Program-made: the position numbers and the translations under genes
Shown here: positions 47,178 through 59,264 of the stretch, in pieces
Numbering within the stretch: position 1 is the first letter of the stretch
Layout of the letters: each line of letters begins with the position of its first letter
Origin: Ustulina deusta
Lineage: Eukaryota > Ascomycota > Sordariomycetes > Xylariales > Xylariaceae
Assembly: GCA_023159155.1 (NCBI GenBank)
Contig: JAJNNX010000027.1
Location: 434,001 to 498,000, forward strand
Direction of reading: 5' to 3'
Length of the DNA stretch: 64,000 nucleotides
Notes under the pieces: generated by a model
The model's database searches: none
What the model was told of the DNA's origin: nothing
Seen by the model: only the letters and a program-made list of their open reading frames with translations

Positions 47178-49810
47178 ATGCCGCCCAACGGCGTCGCCAA
47201 CGGCAACCATGCCACCCGCCAGCCAGACCTTGGTTTAGTCGTGAGTGCCCACCATCTCTCCGCGCGGTGGCGCATTTTGCACTGCGCATCGCATTGCATC
47301 GCATTGCATCGCATCGCTAATAGTGACTCCAGTCCGACGAAGATGCCGTTTACGAACAAGACATCTTGCGAGACCTCGGCAGCACGAAACCCTGGCTGGC
47401 ATACATCCAGTTCAAGCTTCAGCATGGCACACTACAGGAGCAAGCCTTCGTCCTCGAGAGGGCTTGCCGGCAGCTCCCGAGATCTTACAAGCTTTGGAAA
47501 ATGGTAACATGGCTATCTTCTCTCCCATCTTGGCGTCCATGACCTGCTTACACTCGATAGTACCTTCGGTTCCGGACGAAACATGTCTCGAAGCTGAATG
47601 CTGCCGTCTTCGTTGCCGAATACCGAAAGGTCAATGCACTGTTCGAACGAGCCTTGGTCCTCTTGAACAAGATGCCACGGATATGGGAAATGTACCTGAA
47701 GTTCTTGCTGCTGCAGCCCCTCGTCACCCTAACGCGACGAACCTTTGACCGAGCATTGCGTGCGCTTCCCATCACCCAACATAACAGGATATGGGCCATA
47801 TATCGTCCATTTGCAAACTCTGCCGGGGGCGACACCGCGGTTAAGATATGGAGACGGTACATGCAGGTCCATCCCGAGGATGCTGAGGATTTCATTGAAC
47901 TTTTGACGCAAGTCGGCCTATATACTGAAGCCGTCCAGAAGTACATCGATATTCTCAATAATCCGCGGTTCAACAGTAAACAAGGCAAAGGTCACTACGA
48001 ACTCTGGAGCGAAATCGTCGATTTACTTGTAGAGCATGCCGCCGAAGTCGAGACAGGTCACGAAACTGGTATCGACGTCGAACGGATTATTCGAAGCGGG
48101 ATCGACCGCTTTGCTGATCAAAGAGGAAAGCTTTGGTGTGGTTTAGCTACGTACTGGGCGAGGAGAGGAAGCTTTGAACGCGCCAGAGATATCTTCGAGG
48201 AGGGCATAACAACTGTCATGACCGTCCGCGACTTTACGCTCATCTTCGACACATATGTAGAATTTGAGGAATCAATTATCGGTGCGCTGATGGAGATGGC
48301 ATCAACACGTGCAGATGAAGGGATAGCAGATGAAGATGCCGACTTCGACCTGGATATAAGGATGATGCGCTTCGAACAGCTAATGGACCGACGACCTTTC
48401 CTTCTAAATGACGTTTTGCTTCGACAAAATCCAAACAACGTCGCTGAATGGGAGAAACGAGTGGCTCTATGGGGTGACAATAAAGCTGAGGTCGTCCAGA
48501 CATACACCGATGCCATTGCTGCCATCCAACCAAAGAAAGCAGTGGGGTCTTTCCACCAGCTATGGGCGAACTACGCCAAGTTCTACGAAAAGGGAGGAGA
48601 CATCCGAAATGCCAGGATCATCATGGAGAAGGCCGTCAAAGTTCCATTCAAGTCAGTCACCGAGCTTGCTGACATGTGGGTTGAATGGGCCGAGATGGAA
48701 CTCCGTAACGATAACTTTGATGATGCTGTCAAGATCATGGCAAAGGCTGTACAAGCCCCGAAAAGGTCGACAGTGGATTATTACGACGAGACTCTTTCAC
48801 CGCAACAAAGGGTGCACAAGAATTGGAAGCTATGGAGCTTCTATGTTGACCTAGTAGAAAGTGTCGGTTCCTTGGATGAGACGAAGAAGATCTACGAAAG
48901 GATATTTGAACTTAGGATTGCCACACCACAAACCGTAGTCAACTATGCCAACCTGATGGAGGAACACAAGTACTACGAAGAGTGCTTCAAGATATTTGAG
49001 AGAGGGCTGGACCATTTCAGTTACCCAGTGGCCTTCGAGCTCTGGAACCTGTACCTCACCAAGGCGGTTGATCGAAAGATTGGAATCGAACGATTACGCG
49101 ATCTCTTTGAACAAGCTGTAGAAGAGGTTCCAGAAAAGTTCGCCAAAGTGCTATATCTTATGTATGGTAACCTCGAAGAGGAGCGAGGCCTCGCACGACA
49201 TGCTATGCGTATCTACGAGAGAGCAACAAGGGCAGTTTCTGATGAGGACCGTGCGGACATGTTCAACTTGTACATCACAAAATCCGCCTCAAATTTCGGA
49301 CTTCCTTCCACCAGACCGATCTACGAGAGGGCTATTGCGGCCCTGCCCGATGAAGAGGCTCGAGACATGTGTCTGAAGTTTGCTGACATGGAGAAACGCC
49401 TCGGTGAAATCGATCGCGCTCGTGCGATCTACGGCCACGCATCACAGTTCTGTGATCCTCGAACCAACCCGGCATTCTGGACCAAGTGGGAGCAGTTTGA
49501 GGTCCAGCATGGTAACGAGGACACGTATAAAGAAATGTTGCGCATCAAGCGCAGTGTCCAGGCGCAGTACAACACCGACGTCAATTTTATCGCGTCTCAA
49601 GCTATCGCCCGCAGTCAGCAGGCCCGTTTGGGGGAGACAAATGGGGATGCAGAAGTTGGAGATGCCATGGAGCAACTTGAACGTCAAGCACGCGCACCGG
49701 CAGGCTTTGTGGCCTCGAGCACGGGAATTGCCGGGACGCTACCAAAGGAGCAACCGGTGGTGGCATCGAATCCGGATGCTATTGATATCGATGGCATGGA
49801 TGACGACTGA
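47178..49810 (+). CDS. SYF1: pre-mRNA splicing factor SYF1 (HAT repeats)
   Basis: Three exons, 47178-47240, 47333-47503 and 47561-49810, give 827 aa. The start MPPNGVANG joins to LVSDEDAVYEQDILRD, then KPWLAYIQFKLQHG and YLRFRTKHVSKLNAAV. Many half-a-TPR (HAT) repeats run through the rest, each with a Trp/aromatic helix and an acidic-basic partner (RIWEMYLKFLLLQP, DMWVEWAEMELRND, AFELWNLYLTKAVD, RAIYGHASQFCDP). The end is acidic (IDIDGMDDD). Syf1 is a scaffold of the Prp19/NTC complex in the spliceosome, holding Clf1/Syf3 and other partners during activation. Intron 1 (92 nt) contains a run of GCATC/GCATT pentamers. Length and layout fit the family. Confidence 0.95.
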
Positions 49811-50643
49811 AACGAATATGCAGATTTTTCTTTGTTCCGATATGTACATTTGATATAATGAAAAGGGGCTTGGACGGGTTGGGGTAGCTTATTAGTATTA
49901 CTCCTCCACATCTCAGATCTCTTAGTATGATGCCGCGTAGGCTTACATTCACCACAAATCATGAACGGCACGTCTTTATCAATGGATACTTATGATCAAG
50001 GGTCAATGTCAACCAACTGTTATCCCCCAACAACATTTACAAATCACCACGTTGACTTGCAGCAAAGCTCGTAGCACTTGAAGGAACCCAGAAATAGGAA
50101 TGTTTCATTTCATAGCGGTCGTTGTTACAGTCTTATACAACCCCAATCGTAAAGGATACAGCAGGTAGAGGGATCGAACGACAACCATACCCAAGCAACA
50201 TCGAAAAAAAAAAATAGTAAGTAGTGTCTTCCATCACCTTCCCTTTCCATTTCTTTCTCGCGTGCATTCAAATCACAGCGTATTCGTGACCCTAATCCGG
50301 AAACTCCATACCGATCATCCCACATATCCCTCCCATTCTCATCCAACGTCTCAAGAGCGAACAGGAGAAGGAAGAAGGAAACAAGGAAAGAAATAAAAGG
50401 AGAAGAAGGGGGAAAAGGAAATACCATTGCTGTATCTTTCTTTCAGAAAACCACCCCGGCTATCGAAGAGGCCTTGAGGGGGGGGGTCGACGGGGGCTGC
50501 TTGTTTTCTTTGTCAACTTTTTTTTTCCTGTTCGTCTTGTTCTTTTTTTTTTTTTTTCAGTTTTGGTTTCTGATTCTTTATTCCAAGGAGGTGTGCATCA
50601 AGAGGAAAAACCCGGCGGCGGCGGCGATGGTGGTGGTTGTCCA
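49811..50643. other. convergent spacer with homopolymer tracts
   Basis: 3' flanks of SYF1 (+) and the 115-aa gene (-). Contains A and T runs (about 50203-50214 and 50516-50559) and a purine-rich GGAGAAGAAGG stretch near 50400. No gene supported. Confidence 0.5.
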
Positions 50644-51250
50644 CTAGGCGTTCCTACTGCCGCTGGCACTCGACTTTCGTCTCTGGACGGGCGATGCCGG
50701 GTCGGTGCCGGCGGCGCTGTGGCCGCTCTTGGAGCTGCTCAGGGACCAGCGCTTCGAGTGCGCCTTATGGAACTCCTCGACGGCGTCGCGGTTGCGCTCC
50801 ACGTGGCCGTCGCGGGACGAGGGCGTGGCGTAGATGCTGCCCTTGCGCTTCTGGAAGCGGGATGGTGGTGTTTTGGAGGCGTCTTGCGTTGGGGTAAAAG
50901 GTCGTGTTAGTTTTTTGCAAAAAATGATTTTGTTTATGCAGATGTCATGTTGGAGGTAGGTAGATGGATGAATGGATGGATAGATGGATAGGTAGGTAGG
51001 GAATGTTGGGGCCGAAGGGTGCGAGAGACGAATGATAGGGGCTCCTTGATTAGATGACGGGAGATTGAGGAAGGGATTTGGAGTATGTTGTGGTATATCC
51101 GGCACGGAATAAGAAGGTAGCGGAAGAGTAAGAAAACTCACCCCATTCGTCCGTAAGCGTGTAATCTCGTGAATTGGTGCGTTGGCGCTCCAGAGGCGGC
51201 GAGCTGGTCCCGAGGGTGTTGTTAAATTGGGGTTGCTCAACGTTGGTCAT
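50644..51250 (-). CDS. small basic Ser-rich protein, function unknown
   Basis: Two exons, 51250-51142 and 50882-50644, give 115 aa. Exon 1 codes MTNVEQPQFNNTLG...RQRTNSRDYTLTDEWG and exon 2 continues in phase as DASKTPPSRFQKRKGSIYAT. The rest is strongly basic and Ser-rich (HSKRWSLSSSKSGHS, VQRRKSSASGSRNA), with several RxxS-type sites that kinases could use. There is no membrane segment, signal peptide or known domain. The layout reminds me of a small protein kept across Sordariomycetes, but I cannot name it. The 259-nt intron is much longer than others here and carries GATG/TAGG repeats. If the intron were kept, the frame stays open but the inserted sequence looks non-coding. Confidence 0.75.
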
Positions 51251-53962
51251 GTTGACGGTGGTTTGGCGTTTGTTCCTGTTGTGAGAGCCTTGTCAGCAAA
51301 ATATCAAGGGTTGGAAACTCAAGCCTGGCTTGGTAAACGTTGGTTTGCTGCTGAAGGGGACTGCGAACTAACTACTTAGGTAGGAGTATCTGAGTTTGTT
51401 GATTATATTATTATTAAGTTCAATTCTTGTTGTATATGCAAGAGTTGAACTAGGAATAATTAGGGCGTGCCTGATATTCTCTCTGGCGTTGACGAGAGGT
51501 ATGAGTCTGTGTAGGTTCTTTTCGATAGGGATGTGAGGGGAAGATTGACAATGCTATCAAGGATTTGGATGGCGTAAATATAAAGACACCGCAGACGGTA
51601 TCTTGAACTGCGCCTCCTTTAGCCAGGTGACGTTAAACCTGAACCACTAGCTGCGGCAGGTATGTGATGTGTGAGTCGATTCGTTCTTGCGGTGGCAAAG
51701 ACGCAAAGACACAAGGAACAAGGACACAAGGACACAAAGACACAAAGGGTCAAGATGTTGAGCTCAACCAGCCTGGCGATTCCCCCTTGGCTTTATACCG
51801 GTACCTCAGGGTAGCCGACTGACTTACTCACTTCCTCACATCCTGCTGGTGCATGATATTTGGAAATTACCTGCTTGCTTACCTAGTGTATACTATTAGT
51901 ATACATAGCGAGGCACAGGTATCTCGGTAAACAATGATACATGTGTCTTGTGTGTTGATCGTATGGTTTTGGTATTCGTGGTCCCATCGCCATCCCAGGT
52001 AGGTACCTGCCTCCAGATAGTTACCTAACCTTCTTCCGTAGGTCGGAGGCTGTTCGAACCATCCTATCGTCTAGCCCTATCGTCCCTTTATCCTCCGTCC
52101 CCCGTCTCCAATTGCTCCAACTCCCTACCTACCTAGCCTGCATAAAGATACGTCTGCCGTTCCATTGCTCGAACGGCGACACGAGAGCGCCTCTCTGTCA
52201 CCGGGACTGCTCCTCTGCCTCCTCCGCAATGCTAGTCGTCTGTTGGTTGTCTCCCCGTTGGCTGCCTCCCGCTGGCGTCGGCCGCCGATTGGCCAAAGCA
52301 GGACATGCTATGGGTAGCCAAGAGGCTAAAGACGAAGGTTTGGGGTTTGGGGGCAGTGCGAGGCGAGGCGGGTGCTAGCCAGACAAAGGATGTCCCCAGC
52401 AGAGCAATATGACAGCCCAGGAGGTGCCCAGCCGGTGCCGAGCCAGACATCAGACATGCACCAGGGCCACTGTCACGGTGCTCTGCCTGTGATCTCGACA
52501 TGGTGCATGGGGGTTGGTTACACTGGGATGCACTGCGGTGATGACCGTTGGTCCAATCGACTGTGATAGGACAATTCTCCCCGGCGAAAAAGGAAAAAAA
52601 GCTGAGGGACGACGAGGAAAAGACCCTGGTGCAATCGTCATGCAAGGATCGCCCAATCACACGGTAGACGTTGCGCTAGGTACATCTGGCCGTCGAACTA
52701 CCACTGGAGGTCGGGCGGAGCTAGCACTGGCCTTCTGCCCCTCCCCCGCTTTCTGCCCGCTTGCGACGGCAGTAGTCGCTGTGCCATAGCGCGCCATAGC
52801 TCGAGAGCAGCAGGGTACGGTACTACAACATCCTGTAATCTATCACCCGACCAAGGCTTGTCCCACCTTGTTTCCCTCTCGTCGACCGGTAGACCGTAGA
52901 GCTCCCTGCCAATAGCCCCTTGCCACACCACCTACTACCTACCTACCTACAGTCCGACGAGCTGTCTCGGGTGTTTTCGCAACAAAGGTTAATAATAGTA
53001 TGCCGTGAGCTGCCAGTCTAGTGTGAGCTTCTCACACATGAGCCCTCACCTTTGTGCCGAGTGCGACATCTACCTTTGCCAGCGCCCTGATCATCTCGGT
53101 CATCTCTCACGTAGCGTTGAAAATATCATGTCATGGGTGGTTTGAAGTGTCTAGTGAAGTGTCTAGTTTTGTGACGTCATCGTCTTTACTACGACAACGA
53201 CGGGCAAAGCGAGACGAACTATATCTATTATACCCTCCGTGTCAGTGGGTAGCACGGCGTCGATCATCCCTACGCTTGTTTGAGATCTGCAAAGCTTGAA
53301 GATATGTAGAACATCGATTGATTGGATGTGCTAGATACGGTATTCTCGCTCATTCGTACCAGAAACTCTCAAACCTTGTAACGATGACTAGTTAAGTGGC
53401 GCACCCACCGCTTTGGTTCAACTTGCACTAGCTAATATCATGTTAAGTTCAGACTCCGGAGTTCTTGTTTGTATTGCTGGGTATGTGCACCTAGTCTGGG
53501 TCTAGTGCTTCGCAAATGAGCACCACAACTTGAAGGCTTTGGCTATGCAATGAATAAATCAGTGGGTCTAGACAAAACGAATCAAGGTTGTATTATCAAG
53601 TATCTGTGACCTAAGATATGATATACAGTTCAGTAGGCCTACCTGGGAAACGTGACAGTTGAACTGTGGATCAAGATAGGACCGATAGGCACACAGCTGT
53701 TGTCACCTGGGTCGACAGTGCCAAGGTCGGAAAGTGCCATCACGACGATTCATTATTGCACTGGGAACCACGAATTCCAGGACCCTCAGTCCTTATTCAC
53801 GTAACCAAAATCCCATTACACGGGCAAAATACAGCCTCAAATTTCCCCTATGAACTTTCGGAAATATATCTCATGTCCCTGTTGAAGCTCGTGCTTTTCG
53901 GACTTTGAAGTCAAGCCTCATCACTCCCGACTGGACTCACAGCCTGACTCACAAATGGTTCC
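51251..53962. other. 2.7-kb divergent spacer
   Basis: Upstream DNA of the 115-aa gene (-) and CCA1 (+). It holds a minisatellite (51695-51749), CTAGTGTATAC near 51889, many TACCTA words (about 51995-52135 and 52925-52950), and a GC-richer part near 52150-52800 with chance-looking frames on both strands. No gene supported. Confidence 0.45.
51695..51749. repeat. short minisatellite, ACAAAGAC/ACAAGGAC units
   Basis: About six imperfect 8-9-nt units (GCAAAGAC, GCAAAGAC, ACAAGGA, ACAAGGAC, ACAAGGAC, ACAAAGAC, ACAAAGGG) in a row. Confidence 0.8.
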
Positions 53963-55796
53963 ATGCCCTTTTCACCTCGCCCCATCATAAGCACCCGACC
54001 AAACATATTGAGGTTGCCTGTTTCATTGCATACATACCGCCTCATTTCTCTCATGTCCAAGCGCAAAATAGATGTATTAGCAGAAGCCTTGGATATCCAA
54101 CGACCGCGTCGGATAAGGATGGCTACACAGCCGGCCATAACCACCATCGAACTGACTCCCAAAGAGGCTCAGCTCAAAGGATTGCTTCTTGACACGGCCA
54201 GCTATGTCAACAGCTCGCAATCAGCAGCCGAGCCCGTCATCCTGCGATGGGCTGGAGGCTGGGTCCGTGACAAGCTACTCGGCATCGAGTCCGATGACAT
54301 TGACACAGCTATCAACACGATGACCGGCGAAGCTTTTGCCTCGAAGATAGTTGAGCTTTGTGAGAGGCCTGAGGCAGTAGAGAAGCACCGCATCACCAGT
54401 GACGACATAGGAAGTCTACACAAGATTGCGAAAAATCCAGACAAGTCAAAGCATCTTGAGACTACTACTCTCAAGCTGTTCGGTTTTGACGTTGACTTTG
54501 TCAATCTCCGTAAAGAGACCTATAGCGAAGATAGCCGCAACCCACAGATGGAGTTTGGTACCGCCGAAGAAGACGCGCTCCGCAGGGACGCCACCGTCAA
54601 TGCCCTGTTCTATAATCTCAACACAAGCAGAGTTGAGGACTTTACGACCGGGCTTGCGGATATGAAGTCGAAGCTGATCAGAACTCCGCTGGAACCCTTC
54701 CAGACCTTTATGGATGATCCTCTACGGGTTCTACGGCTCGTCCGATTCGCTAGCCGACTGGGATTTAAAATCGATCCGCTAGCTGAGGAGGTTATGGGTA
54801 ATGTTAAGGTCCTTGACGCTCTCAAGCTCAAAATTAGTCGTGAACGGGTCGGTGTGGAAATCGAAAAGATGCTAAAAGGTACAGCCCGTCATAACAACTC
54901 CAATGCCCCCATTTCTAACAGCGAATAGGAAAGGACCCTCGGAGATCGTTACAGTATATTAATGATTTGGGTCTGTACCACACCATATTCACGGACCCAA
55001 CCAAGCCAGATGCGCCATTACCGGATCTTTCCCGGTGGTATAGCGCCTACGAATGCCTTCACCAGCTTTTAAGGAACCAGGCGCGCAGATCTATCTCCAA
55101 CGTCCTTGTCCAAACAGATGAGACTTCCTATTACGCCTGGACACTGTCTGCACTGGCTCCCTGGGAATATGTCGACGACCCTCCACATATTGGCGAAGGC
55201 AAACCTCCGCCTCAACTTATTACTCTGGCTGCACGCAAGGGAATTAAAGCACCGAATAAGCTATGCGATCTTGTTTCGGCGGCGCACAACAATAGAGGAG
55301 AGATACTAGCTCTGAAGACTGCAGTCGTTCAGAAGACCTCTCATATCAATGAGCGCGATCGGTTCGGCATGGCTATACGGCACTGGGATGGCAAAGGCGG
55401 TTACTGGAGGCTTCAGGTCTTGTTTAGCCTTCTTGTCGAGGCGATGCAGCGTTGGGAGGTCAAGACTACAAGCTCTAGTCAGTATTGCATCTAATACTCA
55501 CGATGTGTCCCAACTTCTAACTTTACACAGAAAATAATGACGATTTCCTGAGCGAGTGGCAGATATTCTTAGACCATCTCCATGGATTAGACGTTTTGGA
55601 TGCGCCTTCAATGAAGAGAATCATTGACGGTACTCAGCTTGCTAAGGCCTTGGGTGTCCCTCCGGGCAAGTGGATGATGGGAGCACTGGAAGTATGCCTT
55701 GCGTGGCAACTTCGTCACCCTGACGCGACGGACGCAGCTGGGGCTGTTGAGGAGGTTAACAGGAGGAGAGAGGAACTGGGTATACCGTCTAGTTAA
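53963..55796 (+). CDS. CCA1: tRNA nucleotidyltransferase (CCA-adding enzyme)
   Basis: Three exons, 53963-54878, 54929-55477 and 55531-55796, give 576 aa. The class II nucleotidyltransferase head has ILRWAGGWVRDKLLGIESDD near residues 92-111, including the catalytic DxD-type acids, then VNLRKETY, EEDALRRDATVNALFYN and DPLRVLRLVRFASRLGF. The C-terminal body is helical (DDFLSEWQIFLDHLHGL, then LGVPPGKWMMGALE). The enzyme adds CCA to tRNA 3' ends, which nuclear tRNA genes such as the one in this window lack. The first Met starts an Arg/Ser/hydrophobic, acid-free leader (MPFSPRPIISTRPNILRLP) like a mitochondrial presequence; a second in-frame Met at 54053 (MSKRKIDVLAEAL) would give a form without it. 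Intron 2 uses the donor GTCAGT. Confidence 0.94.
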
Positions 55797-56836
55797 GAAG
55801 GGACAGCATTTCAAACTGGTTAATCTCAGTAGACACTGGTCATTGCCTGGGCAAGAGACTATAACCGGATAGCGTATAGGTAAGCATTCACCTCAGTAGT
55901 TCGCCTCTGCTTTCAACTAATAGTTTCACTAACTGGAGTGAGCATTGAGCTACTGAAGAGTCTTCAATACCGGGTATCAATTGCTATTCAGCGAGGCAGA
56001 TTATGTAGCTGAATTCTGAAATGCAAATCGTCCACCTGCCCGCCCCCATGCTTCAAACGAAATGTGATACCGATGTGCCGCCTAAATATTAATGAAGACC
56101 CATGGTTTTTTGTATGGCAAAATGGCATTCGTGATGGAAGTTGCGGTGCAACAGGCTCATCGATGCTCAACATCATCTGAACTTTTCTCCCAAGGCCATA
56201 AACACGGTTCGGTTCTTTGATAATGAATGATTCGAAACGCGCTTAGCAGCAGTCTCACACCAGCCCCTGTAGCTCCACTAGCGTTGTTGGCGCTCACAGA
56301 AAGAGAATTGTTGTCCAATCAGCTATGAATTTTGCTTTCCTGTCTGAGTAATGATACTTACCATCCAATCAATCAGCGCCGGTATGGCTCTGGCCAATCG
56401 AAACACTTTCATCCGAAGCTCCAGCATCTTATCCCAACACCGGGACAGGGACCAGGGCGCTCTTCGATGTTTCTTGACGCATCTGTTCATCGGAAACAGT
56501 GGCCATGGAGGACCCAACTCACCTGGGTACATCCAAACAAAGGAAACATTGTTTCGCGATGACAACTTACTTGTTGTGTTTGGCCCGCTTTAGGGCCGGC
56601 AGTAACAATGCTCTTTTTTGTCTCCTCTCCCTTTGACTTTCTGCCTTGCCGAGATGTGTATAAGAGAGTCGGACAACCTCCCGCCAAGGCATCACTTCTC
56701 TCTCCCTCATCACCACCTTCAAGATAGACCACATTCCGCACATAGATTTCTTTTCCCGAGTCTGGCACTCACCTCTCCTTTTTTTGGCTTCCGGCATAAC
56801 ACCATTTGCATACATTGTTTAATTCTACACGACATC
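55797..56836. other. spacer upstream of the AA11-like gene
   Basis: 3' flank of CCA1 and the upstream region of the oxidase gene. The open frame of the oxidase extends left to 56618, but the signal peptide begins at the ATG at 56837, so the rest is leader. Pyrimidine-rich TCTC/CTCC stretches near 56620-56780 are typical of fungal promoters. No other gene supported. Confidence 0.45.
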
Positions 56837-58242
56837 ATGCAGACACGAACTCAGACTCTCGCGGCCGCCTTGACGGCTTTCGCCGCTGTCGCCAACGGCC
56901 ACATCATCATGAAGAGCCCAGCGCCCTTCGGCTCTGTCGGCAGCACCAAGTCGATTACTAGCTCGCCCTTAACCAGTGCCCAATACCCCTGTCAGGTGGG
57001 CTCTAACCCCGCCACCTTCTACAGCAAAGAGGGCCTCGACAACAAGATGGAGATCGGCAAAACTCAAACGATAACCTTCGAGGGATCTGCTGTTCATGGA
57101 GGCGGCTCGTGCCAACTTGCGCTGACGAAAGACCCTCAACCCTCGGTCTCTACCTCATGGCAGGTTATTCTCTCAATAGAAGGCGGCTGTCCCTCCAAGA
57201 CCGGAACAGGAGTGGACGAGTACGACTTCACAATTCCGGACTCCATCGAACCGGGCGATTGGGTGTTCGCATGGACGTGGATCTCCAAGCTTTCAGGGTA
57301 AGTATTCATGTTTTGTCATTATCCCTTATCATTCATTGCCTATGTTTCCCGGAGATGACTCTCGCCTGGGATAGTTCATAGTGTCGACCCTCCCTCCCCC
57401 CCTTTTTTTCATGTTACACAGCAAATTGACTAACCAAACCTCTTAATAGGACTCAGGAATATTACATGAATTGCGCCCCCGTGACCATCACCGGCGGCAG
57501 CAGTAGCAAGCGAGAGGCGTCGCTGAACGAGACGATGGAACTCTTCTCTCGCGACGCCGCGGCGCTCCCCGAGCTCATGGTCTCGAATCTGGCTGAGATC
57601 AACGACTGCAAGTCTGAGCTGTCAACCGACCCTGTGTACCCCAACCCAGGACCCAACGTCATGAAGCCCGGTTCCACCAACAGCTTCGCGCCTATCTCCG
57701 GCACCAACTGTGTTCCCAAAGGCGCCAAGGACGTCGCCCCTGGTTCTGGCTCCGGATCTAGCTCCGAATCAGGTACATCGTCTGCTACAGCCCAGACCTC
57801 GACCTCCGCCGCAGTTCAGACTTCGACCTCTGCGGCAGCCCAGACCTCAACCCCCGCCACCACCGGCACCTCCTCGGGCTTCCTAACAGTCACGATAACA
57901 ACATCGACGCTCTCAGCAGCGCCGACCTCCTCCACAGCCACCTCCTCCTCCGCCGCGCAAACCCCGACCCCATCCCCGGCATCCAGCGCCCCAGCCAGCG
58001 GCGCGAGCGGCTCTCCCTCTCCGGGGTCCAGCGTCCAGGGCCTCACGGGCGCCTGCACGACGGAGGGCATGTTCAACTGCATCGGGGGCACATCCTACCA
58101 ACAGTGCGCCAGCGGGAGCTGGTCGGTGGTGATGGCCATGCCGCCGACAACCAAGTGTGCGGAAGGCCAGACCATGACGCTGTGGGCGCGCAGCCTGCGG
58201 GCCGGCAAGGACACGCTTCAGGAGCGTCGCCGGGGTTACTGA
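56837..58242 (+). CDS. secreted AA11-like lytic polysaccharide monooxygenase
   Basis: Two exons, 56837-57297 and 57450-58242, give 417 aa; the intron is 152 nt. A signal peptide (residues 1-21, ending AAVANG) is followed by His22 as the mature N terminus. With His87 in FEGSAVHGGGSC it forms the copper histidine brace. Other family blocks are VILSIEGGCPSKTG, DSIEPGDWVFAWTWISK and EYYMNCAPVTI, matching AA11 chitin-active oxidases. After the catalytic core comes a Ser/Thr/Ala/Pro linker with AQTSTSAA-like repeats. The C-terminal Cys-rich module (ACTTEGMFNCIGG, YQQCASGSW, TTKC) resembles the X278 module often attached to AA11 and chitinases. The likely role is oxidative cleavage of chitin outside the cell, in wall remodelling or nutrition. 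Substrate is inferred from the family. A KR dibasic site lies after the core. Confidence 0.88.
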
Positions 58243-59264
58243 GACCCGATAGATAGATAGACACTTAAGGCAGCGCACGGGACTTGTAAAAAAAAAAACC
58301 TTGTATATATAGTAATGACAACATAACCCAGCGGGCCTGGGTCCTCCTTTTCTACCGTTCAGCATATCTGCGCGTCTCTAGCTATCATCACGCTTGCTAT
58401 ATTCTGCATGTGAATATAAACACCAAATCACTAATTATTGTTTTTTCTCTTCATCTATAGTTAGACTAAATTAGATGATTGTAGTTCTTTCGTGAAAAAA
58501 AAAAAAAAAAAAAAAGTGCTGGACTCGAGGATTTATCATCAGAGGTCGGTCTTTATCGAGGGAAGTCAAGTCTCCTCCTGCCTCGGTTCTTTTTTGCTTC
58601 CTTATGTATGTAGGTACCTGTTACTCGCCTCCCCTCGCCACATTTCCCCCCCTCCGAATAATACTACCTCCAGTAAGTAGTACGCACGTACTCCCTTCGT
58701 GTAAATACTTTGCCTCTACCATGGATGCGTAGTGTTCTCAAATCCTGCTTCGAAGCTAGCAACCAGGCACTGAACCGGAAAACATAGTCCCAAGCACCCG
58801 ACTATAGCACACTAGCAATGGCGAAATACGAGGCCTCCCCGTCGCGAAAGATTCGTGATTAGGCCCTTGGAAATTGGACGTCGCCGTTCGATGAGGGGGA
58901 CTAATTGCCTGGACCACTCATCCAGAAATGCCTCTCGGGAGTAGGAAACCACGTCGTTAAATGTCCCATGTATCTAGCTGAACCAACTTGCTCAATGCGT
59001 AATTCACTATAATTCTTGTCTGGTTATGTGTTGTACGGCCTAATGAATTCCTCTACCCAACCCCTCCGTATCCATAAAAACTTAAGAAGCTTAGATTCTG
59101 CTGTTGTACAGACAGCAGAATCTAGCATCCAGGCTTTGGGATAATGGGAGCGAGTAATATGATGGATATACGATAAAGTGAAATGCGCTTTAAAATGATC
59201 GTATTTTATCCCCATGATACATACACGTCAACCACTCCGCCCCGGGCGGATGAACCCGACAAGA
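58243..59264. other. convergent spacer with poly-A and a perfect hairpin
   Basis: 3' flanks of the oxidase (+) and MFS carrier (-). Contains GATAGATAGATAGA just past the oxidase stop, a run of 21 A (58495-58515) and a perfect inverted repeat (59092-59124). No gene supported. Confidence 0.55.
59092..59124. repeat. perfect 13-bp inverted repeat, 7-nt loop
   Basis: TAGATTCTGCTGT, loop TGTACAG, ACAGCAGAATCTA. The arms are exact complements. It lies about 140 bp past the stop codon of the minus-strand MFS gene and could be read as RNA from either convergent gene. Confidence 0.85.

Noticed and set aside
48118..48525. 135-codon minus-strand frame inside SYF1.
   Set aside because: Antisense shadow; the plus strand encodes HAT repeats throughout.
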